A DNA stretch of 64,000 nt from CAVZYN01 sp963779515 (GTDB lineage: Bacteria > Pseudomonadota > Alphaproteobacteria > Rhizobiales > Hyphomicrobiaceae): NCBI GenBank assembly GCA_963779515.1, contig CAVZYN010000018.1:248001-312000 (forward strand), in the 5' to 3' direction. Position 1 is the first letter of the stretch, and every line of letters starts with the position of its first letter. A program made the position numbers and the translations under genes. Shown piece after piece: positions 8,767 through 17,580 of the stretch. A model generated the notes under the pieces. That model ran no database searches. It was not told the DNA's origin and saw only the letters and a program-made list of their open reading frames with translations.

Positions 8767-10155
8767 ACGCCGCGTCAGGCCTGCAGCAGAGGCCTGAGCA
8801 GAGCGTACGCTCGCAAGCGTCTCGAGCGTCGCGACAGCCGTCTCGAGATCACGCGCACGACGAGCGCCAGTGATGGGAGCGATCAGTTCGAACGCCTTGG
8901 CCTGCACTTCCGCCTCGGTCATTGGATTGTCCGGTGTGCCGCGAACCGCAAAGATCCGGTGCCGTAGGTTTCGGCCATCATAAGTTTCGATATCGACAAC
9001 GGCTTGGCGGGCAGGGACGGCCGCAGTGAGTTGGGCTGATGGCACCGCTTGAATGCGTGAACGAACCGCGAGGATATCCGCGGCTTGCATTCGGCCGTGG
9101 TCGTGCGCTGCAGCGAACGTGAGAGTGCCGTCAAGGAGCGTCACGGCCAGCAAGTGCTGGAGGCACACATCCGGCATGGTCCGGTTGTCGACAATATGCA
9201 GCCGGTCATCCGGCATGTGGACAGTAAGTTGTGCGACATGCGACGCATCGATCTTGTGTGCCTCGATCAAGTAGACCAACGCATCGAGGGCCGCCTGGAT
9301 TGGCGAGCCAACCGACCATTTCTTGATCGACGCCGCCATCAGTTCGTAGCGCGAACCAAGCCCGTCGATCAGCGCCTCTGGTGTCGCCGGTGATCCAAAA
9401 GCCGTGAACAGGGAATGCCGGCCCGCGAACGGATCATCAGTGGCCGTGAACCCAGCCGCGACCATCGTTGCCGCAGCCACGCCATTGCGCGCGCCCATGC
9501 CGCCAAAATCAAAAGCCTTCTCGATGTGTTCTGTATCGCGGTTCCAGAACGGAATGCCGGATGCTTGTTGCGCGGTATAAGAGAGAGCGTGCCGGACCTG
9601 ACGCTCGTCGAAACGTAGCAATGCAGCCGCCGCGGCGACAGCACCGAAAGCCGTCCCAAGACTGTGCGTACTATATTTGGCACTCTCGGCATGGCCGAGC
9701 CCGAGTGCGGGGCACACGCGCGCACCAACGTCGTAACCGAGCGCAACAGCTCTGATCAGATCCTCACCGGTCCGGTTCGCTACTTCGGCAACGGCCAACG
9801 CAGCCGGCAGAATCCCGCAGCCGGGATGGAACCGGCCGAGCAGATGCGAGTCGTCGGTCTCGTCGGCGTGTCCCATCATGCCATTGGCCAGCGCTGCGTT
9901 GACGGCAGAGGTCACGGTCGCTGTGCCGATCACGGTAGCCTCTGCCGTGCCGCCGAGAGTTGCAACGTACTTGGCGGCGAGGAGCCCGGCCTTCAAGCGC
10001 GATCCCGAGATCATCGCCGCCACCGTATCCAGAATATGATGCTTGGTTTTGGCGGCGACGGCGCCGGGCAGCACGCGTGCCGGAGTCTCGGCGATATACG
10101 ATGCAAGTCTGGCCGTTATGGCCGAAACCGTCGTCGTGTCTTTGGCTTGGCTCAT
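8752..10155 (-). CDS. MmgE/PrpD family protein
   Basis: Intact 467-residue MmgE/PrpD protein, the third of the family in 10 kb. Motifs: LANGMMGHADETDDSHLLGRFHPG near residue 90, THSLGTAFGAVAAAAALL near 165 and IKKWSVGSPIQAALDAL near 285. It has ADETDDSH where the other two copies have a DDT/DDxDDT segment, and an SVGSP segment where others have PYPCG, so it belongs to a different subgroup. It converges on the SDR gene, sharing 15 bases at the 3' ends, and diverges from the SDR/E1 operon across about 230 bases. The reaction is unknown; the family are dehydratases, decarboxylases and epimerases of carboxylic acids. Confidence 0.88.
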   Translation of the reverse strand: MSQAKDTTTVSAITARLASYIAETPARVLPGAVAAKTKHHILDTVAAMISGSRLKAGLLAAKYVATLGGTAEATVIGTATVTSAVNAALANGMMGHADETDDSHLLGRFHPGCGILPAALAVAEVANRTGEDLIRAVALGYDVGARVCPALGLGHAESAKYSTHSLGTAFGAVAAAAALLRFDERQVRHALSYTAQQASGIPFWNRDTEHIEKAFDFGGMGARNGVAAATMVAAGFTATDDPFAGRHSLFTAFGSPATPEALIDGLGSRYELMAASIKKWSVGSPIQAALDALVYLIEAHKIDASHVAQLTVHMPDDRLHIVDNRTMPDVCLQHLLAVTLLDGTLTFAAAHDHGRMQAADILAVRSRIQAVPSAQLTAAVPARQAVVDIETYDGRNLRHRIFAVRGTPDNPMTEAEVQAKAFELIAPITGARRARDLETAVATLETLASVRSAQASAAGLTRRSWEV

Positions 10156-10317
10156 GGCCTCAGCTCACATATCCGCGTCGCCAAGACTGGCAGCGCAGAT
10201 CGAACCGCGATGTGTCAGTGACGGCAATGTTCGGGATCGATTGTGCGGCAATGTTTGGAGAGACGCAATTGCGCGTTCTGAGGTCACTCGGGTAGGGCTG
10301 CACCGCAGCGCACGTGC

Positions 10318-10346
10318 TTGACAAGGCTGCGGTGGCCCCTTGTTAT
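10318..10346 (+). promoter_or_regulatory. Sigma70-like promoter of the SDR/E1-fusion/TRAP operon
   Basis: A perfect -35 hexamer TTGACA (10318-10323) is followed after 17 bases by TGTTAT (10341-10346), which matches the -10 consensus at four of six positions. Transcription would start near 10353 and leave a leader of about 37 bases before the ATG at 10390. The site lies in the 230-base divergent gap between the third PrpD gene and the SDR gene. It is a sequence match only. Confidence 0.5.
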
Positions 10347-10389
10347 GATGGTAGTCCCGCCTCCTCGCGATTAGTGCTTCGGAGTGAGC

Positions 10390-11187
10390 ATGGCCCTTGA
10401 GTTCGACGGCAAGGTCGCTTTGGTCACCGGAGCGGCCCAAGGTATCGGGCGCGCGATTGCTGATCGCCTTTCCGCGCAAGGTGCCCGCGTCGTGTACGTC
10501 GATCGCAACGGCGATGGCGCGCGCGAGGCCGCGCGAAACGCTTCCGGCAATCACCAGCCGCATCTTGCGTACGAACTCGACGTCAAGGATCGTGACGGCA
10601 TCGCGCGGGTGGTGGCTGAGGCCATGGTCCAGACTCGCCACATCGACATCCTCGTGAACAATGCCGGCATCGGCGTGAAGGCAGGTGATCGCAAGACCAT
10701 CAAGGAGTTTCCGGTCGAGACCTGGGATGACATGCTCGCGATCGACCTGACCGGCGTGTTTCTGATGAGCCGCGCCGTGGTTCCGCATATGCAAGCGCAG
10801 AAAGGCGGACGCATCGTTAATGTCGCCTCGGTGCTTGGTCTCGTTCCTATGCGCCTGCAGAGTGCCTATGTCGCGGCCAAAGCCGGTGTCGTGAACCTGA
10901 CGCGATCCATGGCCTTGGAGCTTGCGAAAGATGGCATTCTCGTCAATGCAATCGCTCCCGGTTCAACGGCGACCGACGGTTGGAAGTCCTGGATCAATGA
11001 TGCGCGGTCGGAGGATCTCGACCTGCATGCGCGCCTGCTGAGTCACATTCCGATGGGCCGGCCCGCTGAGCCCGGGGAAATCGCCCACGGCGCACTGTTC
11101 CTGGCCTCGCCACAGAACACCTACATCACAGGCCACGTGCTCGCCATCGATGGCGGCTGGACGGCCGGGTTCGCTCGGGATTTCTGA
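10390..11187 (+). CDS. SDR family oxidoreductase
   Basis: Classical SDR of 265 residues: TGAAQGIGRAI at 13-23, acidic D38 that suggests NAD preference, VNNAGIG at 89-95, catalytic Ser147, Tyr160 and Lys164 (SAYVAAK), and a normal C-terminus with ITGHVLAIDGGW. ATG at 10390 has GGAG six bases upstream; a GTG at 10384 would lie on that ribosome-binding site. It is the first gene of an operon that continues one base later with the E1 fusion, then a 2-hydroxyacid dehydrogenase and a TRAP transporter. Oxidation of a hydroxy-acid or polyol to a 2-oxo acid for the E1 enzyme is a reasonable guess. Confidence 0.88.
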   Translation: MALEFDGKVALVTGAAQGIGRAIADRLSAQGARVVYVDRNGDGAREAARNASGNHQPHLAYELDVKDRDGIARVVAEAMVQTRHIDILVNNAGIGVKAGDRKTIKEFPVETWDDMLAIDLTGVFLMSRAVVPHMQAQKGGRIVNVASVLGLVPMRLQSAYVAAKAGVVNLTRSMALELAKDGILVNAIAPGSTATDGWKSWINDARSEDLDLHARLLSHIPMGRPAEPGEIAHGALFLASPQNTYITGHVLAIDGGWTAGFARDF

Positions 11188-11188
11188 C

Positions 11189-13591
11189 ATGGTCACCGCG
11201 ACGCCGCTGCGTCCTGCCACAAACCGCGTGCCGCTCCCCGATGGCCTCACGCCCGAGCGCTTGATTGCTCTGTACCGGCAGATGATCCTGCTGCGGAAAT
11301 TCGAGCTCGCGGCACAGGTGGCCTGCCGCGCCGGCGAAACACCCGGCTTCCTGCATCTGTATATCGGCGAGGAGGCGACAGCAGTCGGCGTGTGCGCTCA
11401 CTTGCGGCCGACCGACTGGGTGACGTCCACCCATCGTGGGCATGGCCATGCACTCGCCAAAGGCATGGACCCAAAAATCTTGATGGCGGAACTTTACGGC
11501 AAGCGCGACGGCTGCTGTGGTGGCCGCGGCGGCACGATGCACCTGTACGACGCAGCGACCGGCCTGTTCGGTACCAACGGTCTCGTCGGCGGCGGCATCC
11601 CATCGGCCGTAGGCGCGGCCATTAGCGCCCGCCACCGGCGCACGGACGGCATGGCCGTCGCCTTTTTCGGCGACGGCGCTTCCAACCATGCGGCCTTTCA
11701 CGAGTCGCTGAACTTCGCTGGCGTCATGCGCGCACCCGTCGTCTTCGTATGTGAGAACAACCTCTATGCGACGGCAACGGCCCTCAAGAGTGTAACGCTC
11801 AACCCCGAGATCTGGATGCGCGCCGCCGGCTACGGCATTCCTGGCGTTGCTGTGGACGGCAATGACGTCATCGCCATGTGGCAAGCAATGCACACCGCGA
11901 CAGAGCGGGCGCGCTGCGGCGATGGTCCGACCCTCATCGAAGCCAAGACGTATCGGACTGTTGGACACCATGAAGGCGATCCAGTCGTCGGCATGTATCG
12001 AACCCAAGCCGAAATCGACGCTTGGGCCAAGCGTTGTCCGGTCGAGACGTTCAAGCGCCGCATCATCGAGGACTATGCTGTCGTCACCCATCAAGAGGTG
12101 GGTGCCATCGACACGGCGATCGATCGCGAGGTGGACGCCGCCATCGCCTTCGCACGCGCATCGGGCGAGCCCGAACCGGCGACCGTGCATTTGCATGTCT
12201 ATGCCGACCCTGTAAACCCGCCGGAGGCGCTGACGCCCGCACCATCGGTCGCGAAGTACACCGAGACAGGTTGGCTCGATGCCGTTCGCGACGGCATCGC
12301 CGAAGAGATGCGTCGCAACCGGAATATCATCTACTTTGGCGAAGGGACCGGTGAGCGCGGCGGTACATTCGCGCACACCAAGGGCCTATGGACGGAGTTC
12401 GGCGGCGACCGCATGGTCGATACGCCCATATCCGAGCTTGGTTTTACAGGCGCCGCTCTCGGAGCCGCCGCAACCGGCGTGCGTTGCGTCGCCGATTTGA
12501 TGTTCGCGGATTTTCTGTTCGAAGCCGGCGGGCAGATCGCGTTGCAGGCTGCAAAGCTGCGTTACATGTCCAACGGGCAGATGACGGCGCCCATGGTCGT
12601 CCGTGTCGGCGCAGGTGCGGTCCGCTCGGCGGGGCCACACCACAGCGGCACCTATCATCCGGTCTGGGCGCACATCCCCGGCCTCATTGTCTGTCTGCCA
12701 TCGACGCCGGCCGACGCGAAGGGACTGATGAAGACCGCGCTGCGGGCAAACGATCCCGTCGTGATGTTTGAAACCAAGGCGCTGTTCGCAACCAAGGGCC
12801 CGGTTCCCAACGCCGACGTCTATGTGCCGTTTGGTGTCGCACGTATCGTCCGAAATGGAACAGACGTCACAATCGCCACTGCTGGGCAACTCGTGCATCG
12901 GTCGCTCGAAGCAGCCGAGCTTCTGGCCGCCGAAGGCGTGTCGGCCGAGATCGTGGATCTGAGGACTATTCAGCCGCTCGACGTCGAAACCGTCGCCGCA
13001 AGCGTCCGCAAAACCCATCGCCTCCTTGTCGTCGATGAAGGGTACGCCATGTTCGGTGTCGGCGCAGAGCTTGGGCAGGCGATCCAAGAATTGGCCTTCG
13101 ACCATCTCGATGCACCGGTCGCGCGTCTGCACACCGAACCAGTAACGCATCCTTTCGCCCCCGCGCTCGAACGTGCCATGCTGGTCAACACGGATCTCAT
13201 CGTCGCCCGCGCCCGTGCCTTGACGCGGGGCATCGCTGTGCCGATCCGTCGCCTGACCGCTGGCGGCGATCGTTCGGCCGTCTTGGCGACGCCGCCGATG
13301 CCTCTGGCCGCGCCCAAGCCAACGACAGCGCCACGGACAAAACCGCAGATCGCGATCGACGGCACCCCCATCACCATGCCATTCGGCGACCTCACGGTCA
13401 GTGAAGGCAAGCTCTTACGCTGGCTGGTCGAGCCCGGGCAAACGGTCACGGTGCAACAGATCGTGGCCGAAGTGGAAACCGATAAAGCGGTCGTCGAAAT
13501 CGAGGCGCCTAAGGCGGGCGCAATCATAGAGCTGCTTGCGTCTGCTGGAGAGATAGTCAAGATGGGCCAGGTCATCGCGGTACTGAGATAA
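11189..13591 (+). CDS. Thiamine-diphosphate 2-oxoacid/acetoin dehydrogenase E1 alpha-beta fusion with C-terminal lipoyl domain
   Basis: An 800-residue polypeptide joining three parts usually encoded separately. Residues about 1-335 form an E1-alpha TPP domain (HRGHGHALAKG near 85, the TPP motif GDGASNHAAFHESLNFA near 165 ending in ENN). Residues about 358-680 form E1-beta (ENIxxGEG-like FGEGTGERGG, DTPISELGFTGAALG, pyrimidine-side VRSAGPHHSG, DLRTIQPLD). After a Pro/Ala-rich linker, residues 720-800 form a lipoyl domain with ETDKA, Lys766 being the likely lipoylated residue. No E2 acyltransferase or E3 gene is in the window. The AcoAB/BkdA1A2 group of E1 enzymes is the nearest match. The start ATG at 11189 follows the SDR stop by one base. 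No frame change is needed to read through, so the fusion looks natural. Confidence 0.87.
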   Translation: MVTATPLRPATNRVPLPDGLTPERLIALYRQMILLRKFELAAQVACRAGETPGFLHLYIGEEATAVGVCAHLRPTDWVTSTHRGHGHALAKGMDPKILMAELYGKRDGCCGGRGGTMHLYDAATGLFGTNGLVGGGIPSAVGAAISARHRRTDGMAVAFFGDGASNHAAFHESLNFAGVMRAPVVFVCENNLYATATALKSVTLNPEIWMRAAGYGIPGVAVDGNDVIAMWQAMHTATERARCGDGPTLIEAKTYRTVGHHEGDPVVGMYRTQAEIDAWAKRCPVETFKRRIIEDYAVVTHQEVGAIDTAIDREVDAAIAFARASGEPEPATVHLHVYADPVNPPEALTPAPSVAKYTETGWLDAVRDGIAEEMRRNRNIIYFGEGTGERGGTFAHTKGLWTEFGGDRMVDTPISELGFTGAALGAAATGVRCVADLMFADFLFEAGGQIALQAAKLRYMSNGQMTAPMVVRVGAGAVRSAGPHHSGTYHPVWAHIPGLIVCLPSTPADAKGLMKTALRANDPVVMFETKALFATKGPVPNADVYVPFGVARIVRNGTDVTIATAGQLVHRSLEAAELLAAEGVSAEIVDLRTIQPLDVETVAASVRKTHRLLVVDEGYAMFGVGAELGQAIQELAFDHLDAPVARLHTEPVTHPFAPALERAMLVNTDLIVARARALTRGIAVPIRRLTAGGDRSAVLATPPMPLAAPKPTTAPRTKPQIAIDGTPITMPFGDLTVSEGKLLRWLVEPGQTVTVQQIVAEVETDKAVVEIEAPKAGAIIELLASAGEIVKMGQVIAVLR

Positions 13592-13602
13592 GGGCGACGA
13601 CG

Positions 13603-14646
13603 ATGCTCGTGGTGCTGTCGCATTTCAATATCGCGGACGCCGATCTCGAGCGCAGGGTCGCCGCCGGCCGGGCCGAACTGTTCATTCAGGCAGCCACGTC
13701 GGCAAAGCAGCAGCCGCTTCCAACCGAAATCCGCCGCCGCGCTGACGCAGTTGTGCAGTACGACCCGAACACGACCATTGACGGAACGCCGCTCGACTAT
13801 CCGCGATGCCGCATCGTCGTGCGCTGCGGTGTCGGCTTCGATAGCCTGGACATTGCGGGCTGGGGCGCGGAGGGCGTGTCGGTCAGCAACGTTCCGGATT
13901 ACGGCACATCGGAAGTGGCCGACCACGCCATGGCCTTGATGCTGGCCCTGACCCGCGGGACCGCCACGTACCACGATATCCTGCGCGCCGATCCGGTCGC
14001 CAACTGGAGTCATGCCAAGGCGCCTGTCGTGCGCCGGCTGCGCGGTGCCACATTCGGAATTGTTGGTCTCGGCCGCATCGGACTTGCCACGGCGATGCGC
14101 GCTCGCGGCTTCGACTTGAATATCGCCTTTTATGATCCGCATCTCCCAAGTGGCATGGAAATCGCGGTTGGCGCGCGGCGTTGCTCGACGCTCAATGACC
14201 TCATGGCACTGTCAGACATCGTCAGCATCCACGCCCCGTCGTCGCCGGAGACACGCGGCCTCGTTGGCAGCGAGGCATTGTCTCACGCCAAGCCTGGTCA
14301 AGTGATCGTCAATACAGCGCGCGGCAACATCATCGACCTCGACGCGCTGAACGATGCGTTAAGCTCAGGCCGCATCGCCGCCGCCGGCCTCGATGTGCTC
14401 CCCGCCGAACCCGCTGATCGCAATCATCCGCTTATCGCCGCTTGGCTCAAACGCGAGCCCTGGCTCGATGGTCGCCTGACGCTGTCGCCGCACGCCGCGT
14501 TCTACAGTCCCGACGGGATGGTCGATCTCAGAACCAAGACCATCGAAACCGCGCTGGCGCCCCTTGAGACCGGTCGCGCCATCAATTGCGTCAACGCCCA
14601 CCTCATCAACGAGGTCAAGCATAAGGCCCGCCAATCCAAGACCTGA
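13603..14646 (+). CDS. D-isomer-specific 2-hydroxyacid dehydrogenase (NAD-binding)
   Basis: A 347-residue D-2-hydroxyacid dehydrogenase. The Rossmann motif GLGRIGLATAMRARGFDL lies near residue 150. The catalytic set is visible as Arg in NTARGNIIDLDAL near 235, Glu in the DVLPAEPAD segment, and His in SPHAAFY near 300. The overall pattern is like the CtBP/phosphoglycerate dehydrogenase group. It starts eleven bases after the E1 fusion, with AAGGG upstream. It would interconvert a D-2-hydroxyacid and a 2-oxoacid, which fits the E1 enzyme before it and the carboxylate-type TRAP transporter after it. Confidence 0.88.
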   Translation: MLVVLSHFNIADADLERRVAAGRAELFIQAATSAKQQPLPTEIRRRADAVVQYDPNTTIDGTPLDYPRCRIVVRCGVGFDSLDIAGWGAEGVSVSNVPDYGTSEVADHAMALMLALTRGTATYHDILRADPVANWSHAKAPVVRRLRGATFGIVGLGRIGLATAMRARGFDLNIAFYDPHLPSGMEIAVGARRCSTLNDLMALSDIVSIHAPSSPETRGLVGSEALSHAKPGQVIVNTARGNIIDLDALNDALSSGRIAAAGLDVLPAEPADRNHPLIAAWLKREPWLDGRLTLSPHAAFYSPDGMVDLRTKTIETALAPLETGRAINCVNAHLINEVKHKARQSKT

Positions 14647-14659
14647 ACCGGAGGAAACC

Positions 14660-15685
14660 ATGAAGCTTTTGAGGAAAGTCGCACTTGCAGCCGTGGCGCT
14701 CGTCGCTCTTGCCCTGCCTGCTGCCGCCCAAGGCAAGATAACGTTGCGCTTTGCCGTCGGCGCCGCGGACCATCCGACCGATGGTCTGCAGAACGGCATG
14801 AAAGCCATGAAGCAGTACGTCGAGTTCAAGTCCAAGGGCGAGCTGGAACTGCGCTTGTTCTTCAACACGCTCGGCGGATCGTTGCAGCTCGCCGAGCAGA
14901 TCAAGAACGGGACGCTCGACATAGCCGCCGTGGACAACTCGGTGCTCGGCTCGTTCCATAAGCCCATGCAAGTGTTCCAGATCCCGTACCTTTTCCCCTC
15001 TTCGCCGGTCGCTTGGGAATTCCTCAATGGCCCATTCGTGAACGAGTTGACCGAAGACATGCGCAAGGCGACCGGCATGCGCACGCTGACGTTCTCTGAG
15101 AACGGCTTCCGCAACCTCACCAACAACGTTCGCGAGATCAAAGGCCCCGAAGATCTCAAGGGCCTGAAAATGCGCACCATGCAGAGCCAAGTCTACGTCA
15201 ACTTCATGAAGTCGATGGGGGCTTCCGCGACGCCGATTTCCTGGCCAGAACTCGTGCCCGCGCTGAAGCAGAATGTTGTCGATGGCCAGGAGAATGCGGC
15301 CTCGACAATCTTTGCGGGCAAGCTGCACGAAGTGCAGAAGTTCATGAGCGTGAACGAGCACATCTTCGGTCTGCACCTCATATTGATCAACGATGGCGTG
15401 TTCGGCAAACTCTCGCCCGACCACAAACAGATCCTGATCGACGGTGCGCGTGTCCACACGGCTTTCGCCAATGCCCGCAAGGCCATGGACGGTATCCTTG
15501 ACGTCGACAAGATCCGCGAAGCCGGCACCAAAGTCTACGTCACGTCGCCGAGTGAGAAGGAAGCGTTCCGCAAGGCCTCGCAGCAGCCCGTCATTGAGTT
15601 CATCGCGTCGCAGACCGGCAAAGAAGTGGTCGACAAGCTGCTGACGGCAGTCGGCGAGGCGCAGAAGAAAGTGTACGGCAATTGA
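14660..15685 (+). CDS. dctP: TRAP transporter substrate-binding protein DctP
   Basis: Periplasmic DctP-family protein, 341 residues, with a clear signal peptide (MKLLRK, hydrophobic core, cleavage after LPAAAQ). Family features include FFNTLGGSLQLAEQIKNG near 75, PYLFPS near 113, and the carboxylate-binding region with Arg in GLKMRTMQS near 175 and WPELVPALKQNVVDGQENA near 195. GGAGGA lies four bases before the ATG. It passes substrate to the DctQ and DctM membrane subunits that follow. The conserved Arg implies an organic acid ligand, consistent with the 2-hydroxyacid and 2-oxoacid enzymes upstream. Confidence 0.9.
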   Translation: MKLLRKVALAAVALVALALPAAAQGKITLRFAVGAADHPTDGLQNGMKAMKQYVEFKSKGELELRLFFNTLGGSLQLAEQIKNGTLDIAAVDNSVLGSFHKPMQVFQIPYLFPSSPVAWEFLNGPFVNELTEDMRKATGMRTLTFSENGFRNLTNNVREIKGPEDLKGLKMRTMQSQVYVNFMKSMGASATPISWPELVPALKQNVVDGQENAASTIFAGKLHEVQKFMSVNEHIFGLHLILINDGVFGKLSPDHKQILIDGARVHTAFANARKAMDGILDVDKIREAGTKVYVTSPSEKEAFRKASQQPVIEFIASQTGKEVVDKLLTAVGEAQKKVYGN

Positions 15686-15739
15686 GACGGATCTGGGCGG
15701 CCCCGGTGCCGCCCAGGCCGCATCCGGGGGAATCGGGTC

Positions 15740-16246
15740 ATGGGGGCGTTCCGTACCATTGTGCGCCGGCTCGTGCGCACAGCAGACTATGCCATTGGCC
15801 TACTGTTGATCGTCACAGTTTTGGTCAATGGTTCGGCCGTGTTCATGCGCTACGTCATGCTTGACTCGATTTCCTGGAGCGAAGAGGCGATCCGTTATTT
15901 GGCAGTTTGGATCACATTTCTGGGCGCAGGTTGCGCATCCTGGTTCGACGAGCACCTCGACATGAATATGTTCGGCGACTTCGGCGGGCCGTGGTTCCAG
16001 ACCGTGCAGAACGCGCTCATCCACTTGCTGACGGCCGTGTTCGCGGCGATCGTGCTCTGGCAGGGCGTACGCTACTGTTGGCTGAACGGCATGCAAACCG
16101 CACCGACCAGCGGTCTCCCGATGCTCTACATCTACAGTGCGATCGCCATTGGAGGGTGCCTGCTGCTGCTCGTGTCGCTGGTCAAGATCTACGATGCGTT
16201 CGTGCCACCTGCGCATCTCGAAGGTGGCACGAAGGTCGTGATATGA
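15740..16246 (+). CDS. dctQ: TRAP transporter small permease DctQ
   Basis: Small TRAP membrane subunit of 168 residues with four hydrophobic helices. It shows the family pattern of RYVMLDSISWSEEAIRYLAVWITFLGAG (residues about 35-62) and GLPMLYIYSAIAIGG near the C-terminus. It lies 54 bases after dctP and its TGA overlaps the ATG of dctM by four bases, so the membrane subunits are translationally coupled. Confidence 0.88.
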   Translation: MGAFRTIVRRLVRTADYAIGLLLIVTVLVNGSAVFMRYVMLDSISWSEEAIRYLAVWITFLGAGCASWFDEHLDMNMFGDFGGPWFQTVQNALIHLLTAVFAAIVLWQGVRYCWLNGMQTAPTSGLPMLYIYSAIAIGGCLLLLVSLVKIYDAFVPPAHLEGGTKVVI

Positions 16247-17523
16247 CGCTCATCGCCATTGCGCTCGTGGTACTGCTGCTGGCCGGCGTTCCGATCGCAT
16301 TTGCCTTTGGGCTCGCGGCGGTGATTGCGCTGGTCAACGAGCAGTTGCCTCTGCTCAATGTAGTTTCGAAAATGTTTGCCGGCCTCGACAGTTTCGTGCT
16401 GCTGGCCGCGCCCTTCTACATTGTCGCCGGAGAGTTGATGAGCCGCGGCGGCATCTCTGACCGCCTGATCAAGCTTTCCATGTTGATTGTCGGCCGGGTC
16501 CGCGGCGGCACGGCCTACGCAGCCGTTGTCGCCGCCGTCTTGTTCGCAGGCATCTCCGGCACCGCAATTGCCGACATGGCGGCGCTCGGCAACATCTTCA
16601 TCAACTCGATGCCCAAGGAAGGTTATACGAAAGCCTTCGCTGCGGCGCTGATCACGGCTGGATCCATAATCGGACCAATCATCCCGCCATCGGTCATCAT
16701 GGTGATTTACGCAGCCGTGGCTGACGTCTCTGTGCTGCGCCTGTTTCTCGGCGGCGTGGTTCCTGGCATCTTGCTGGGCGTCGCCTGCGCGGCCGTGATC
16801 TTTGCCAAGGGCCTCCGGGGTGAGCTGCCACAGACAACCATGACCGTGGCCGCCGACGAGAGGGGCAAGATCATCCGCGACGGATTGCTGGTGCTCACCT
16901 TGCCCGCGTTCATCGTCTTCGGAACGCTCTCGGGCGTGTTCACGCCCACCGAAGCCGGGGGCATCGCCGTCATCTACGCGATCATTCTCGGCTGGCTCGT
17001 GTTCCGCCACCTCGATCTCAATGGCCTGTTCTTGTCATTCCGCAGCGCGGCGCGCCTGACCGCGGCACTGTTCATGATGATCGCGACAATCGAAATTGTG
17101 AACTATGTGCTGGTGCTCGGTGGGATCGAGGAGTGGGCGGCGCGTCTGGTGAGCGTGTTCAAGGGGCAACCAACGCTGTTTCTGCTGGCCTGCGTCGTGG
17201 CCTTCCTGGTCATCGGCCTGGCGCTGGACGCGGGACCGGCGCTGCTCTTGCTCGCGCCGGTGCTGTTGCCTTTGTCGCGCCAGATGGGCATCGACGATAT
17301 TCATTTTTCCATGGTGATGATTGTCTCGTGTACGTTGGGTCTCATCTCCCCGCCGGTTGGAATCTGCCTGTTCGTCGCCTGTAAGATCGGTGACTTGTCA
17401 TTGCGCGAGCTGTGGCACGAGTTGCGCTGGTTCTTTTATGCCGAGTGCGCGGTTGTGCTCTTGCTGGTGTTCTTTCCAGTCCTGTCAACGGGGTTGCCGA
17501 CGCTGGTTCGCGGACCAGGGTAG
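16243..17523 (+). CDS. dctM: TRAP transporter large permease DctM
   Basis: Large TRAP membrane subunit of 426 residues with about twelve hydrophobic segments. Family signatures are FYIVAGELMSRGGISDRLI near 60, AGISGTAIADMAALG near 100, GSIIGPIIPPSVIMVIYA near 142 and GLISPPVGICLFVAC near 365. The ATG overlaps the dctQ stop. The protein carries the sodium-coupled transport path. The operon ends here; 57 bases separate it from a convergent sugar ABC permease gene. Confidence 0.92.
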   Translation: MTLIAIALVVLLLAGVPIAFAFGLAAVIALVNEQLPLLNVVSKMFAGLDSFVLLAAPFYIVAGELMSRGGISDRLIKLSMLIVGRVRGGTAYAAVVAAVLFAGISGTAIADMAALGNIFINSMPKEGYTKAFAAALITAGSIIGPIIPPSVIMVIYAAVADVSVLRLFLGGVVPGILLGVACAAVIFAKGLRGELPQTTMTVAADERGKIIRDGLLVLTLPAFIVFGTLSGVFTPTEAGGIAVIYAIILGWLVFRHLDLNGLFLSFRSAARLTAALFMMIATIEIVNYVLVLGGIEEWAARLVSVFKGQPTLFLLACVVAFLVIGLALDAGPALLLLAPVLLPLSRQMGIDDIHFSMVMIVSCTLGLISPPVGICLFVACKIGDLSLRELWHELRWFFYAECAVVLLLVFFPVLSTGLPTLVRGPG

Positions 17524-17580
17524 CGTGACCGACGCGTTGACCAGACCTCCGCGCGACGTGCTTGCCGGTGCGACGCCTGC

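Noticed and set aside
11126..12376. 416-codon open frame on the minus strand opposite the E1 fusion
   Set aside because: The plus-strand frame carries exact TPP motifs. The antisense frame has no family features or ribosome-binding site.
11189..13591. The E1 fusion as another product of a sequence insertion
   Set aside because: All three domains are in one frame with continuous linkers of normal composition. An insertion would have had to delete two stops and starts without leaving a non-coding stretch.
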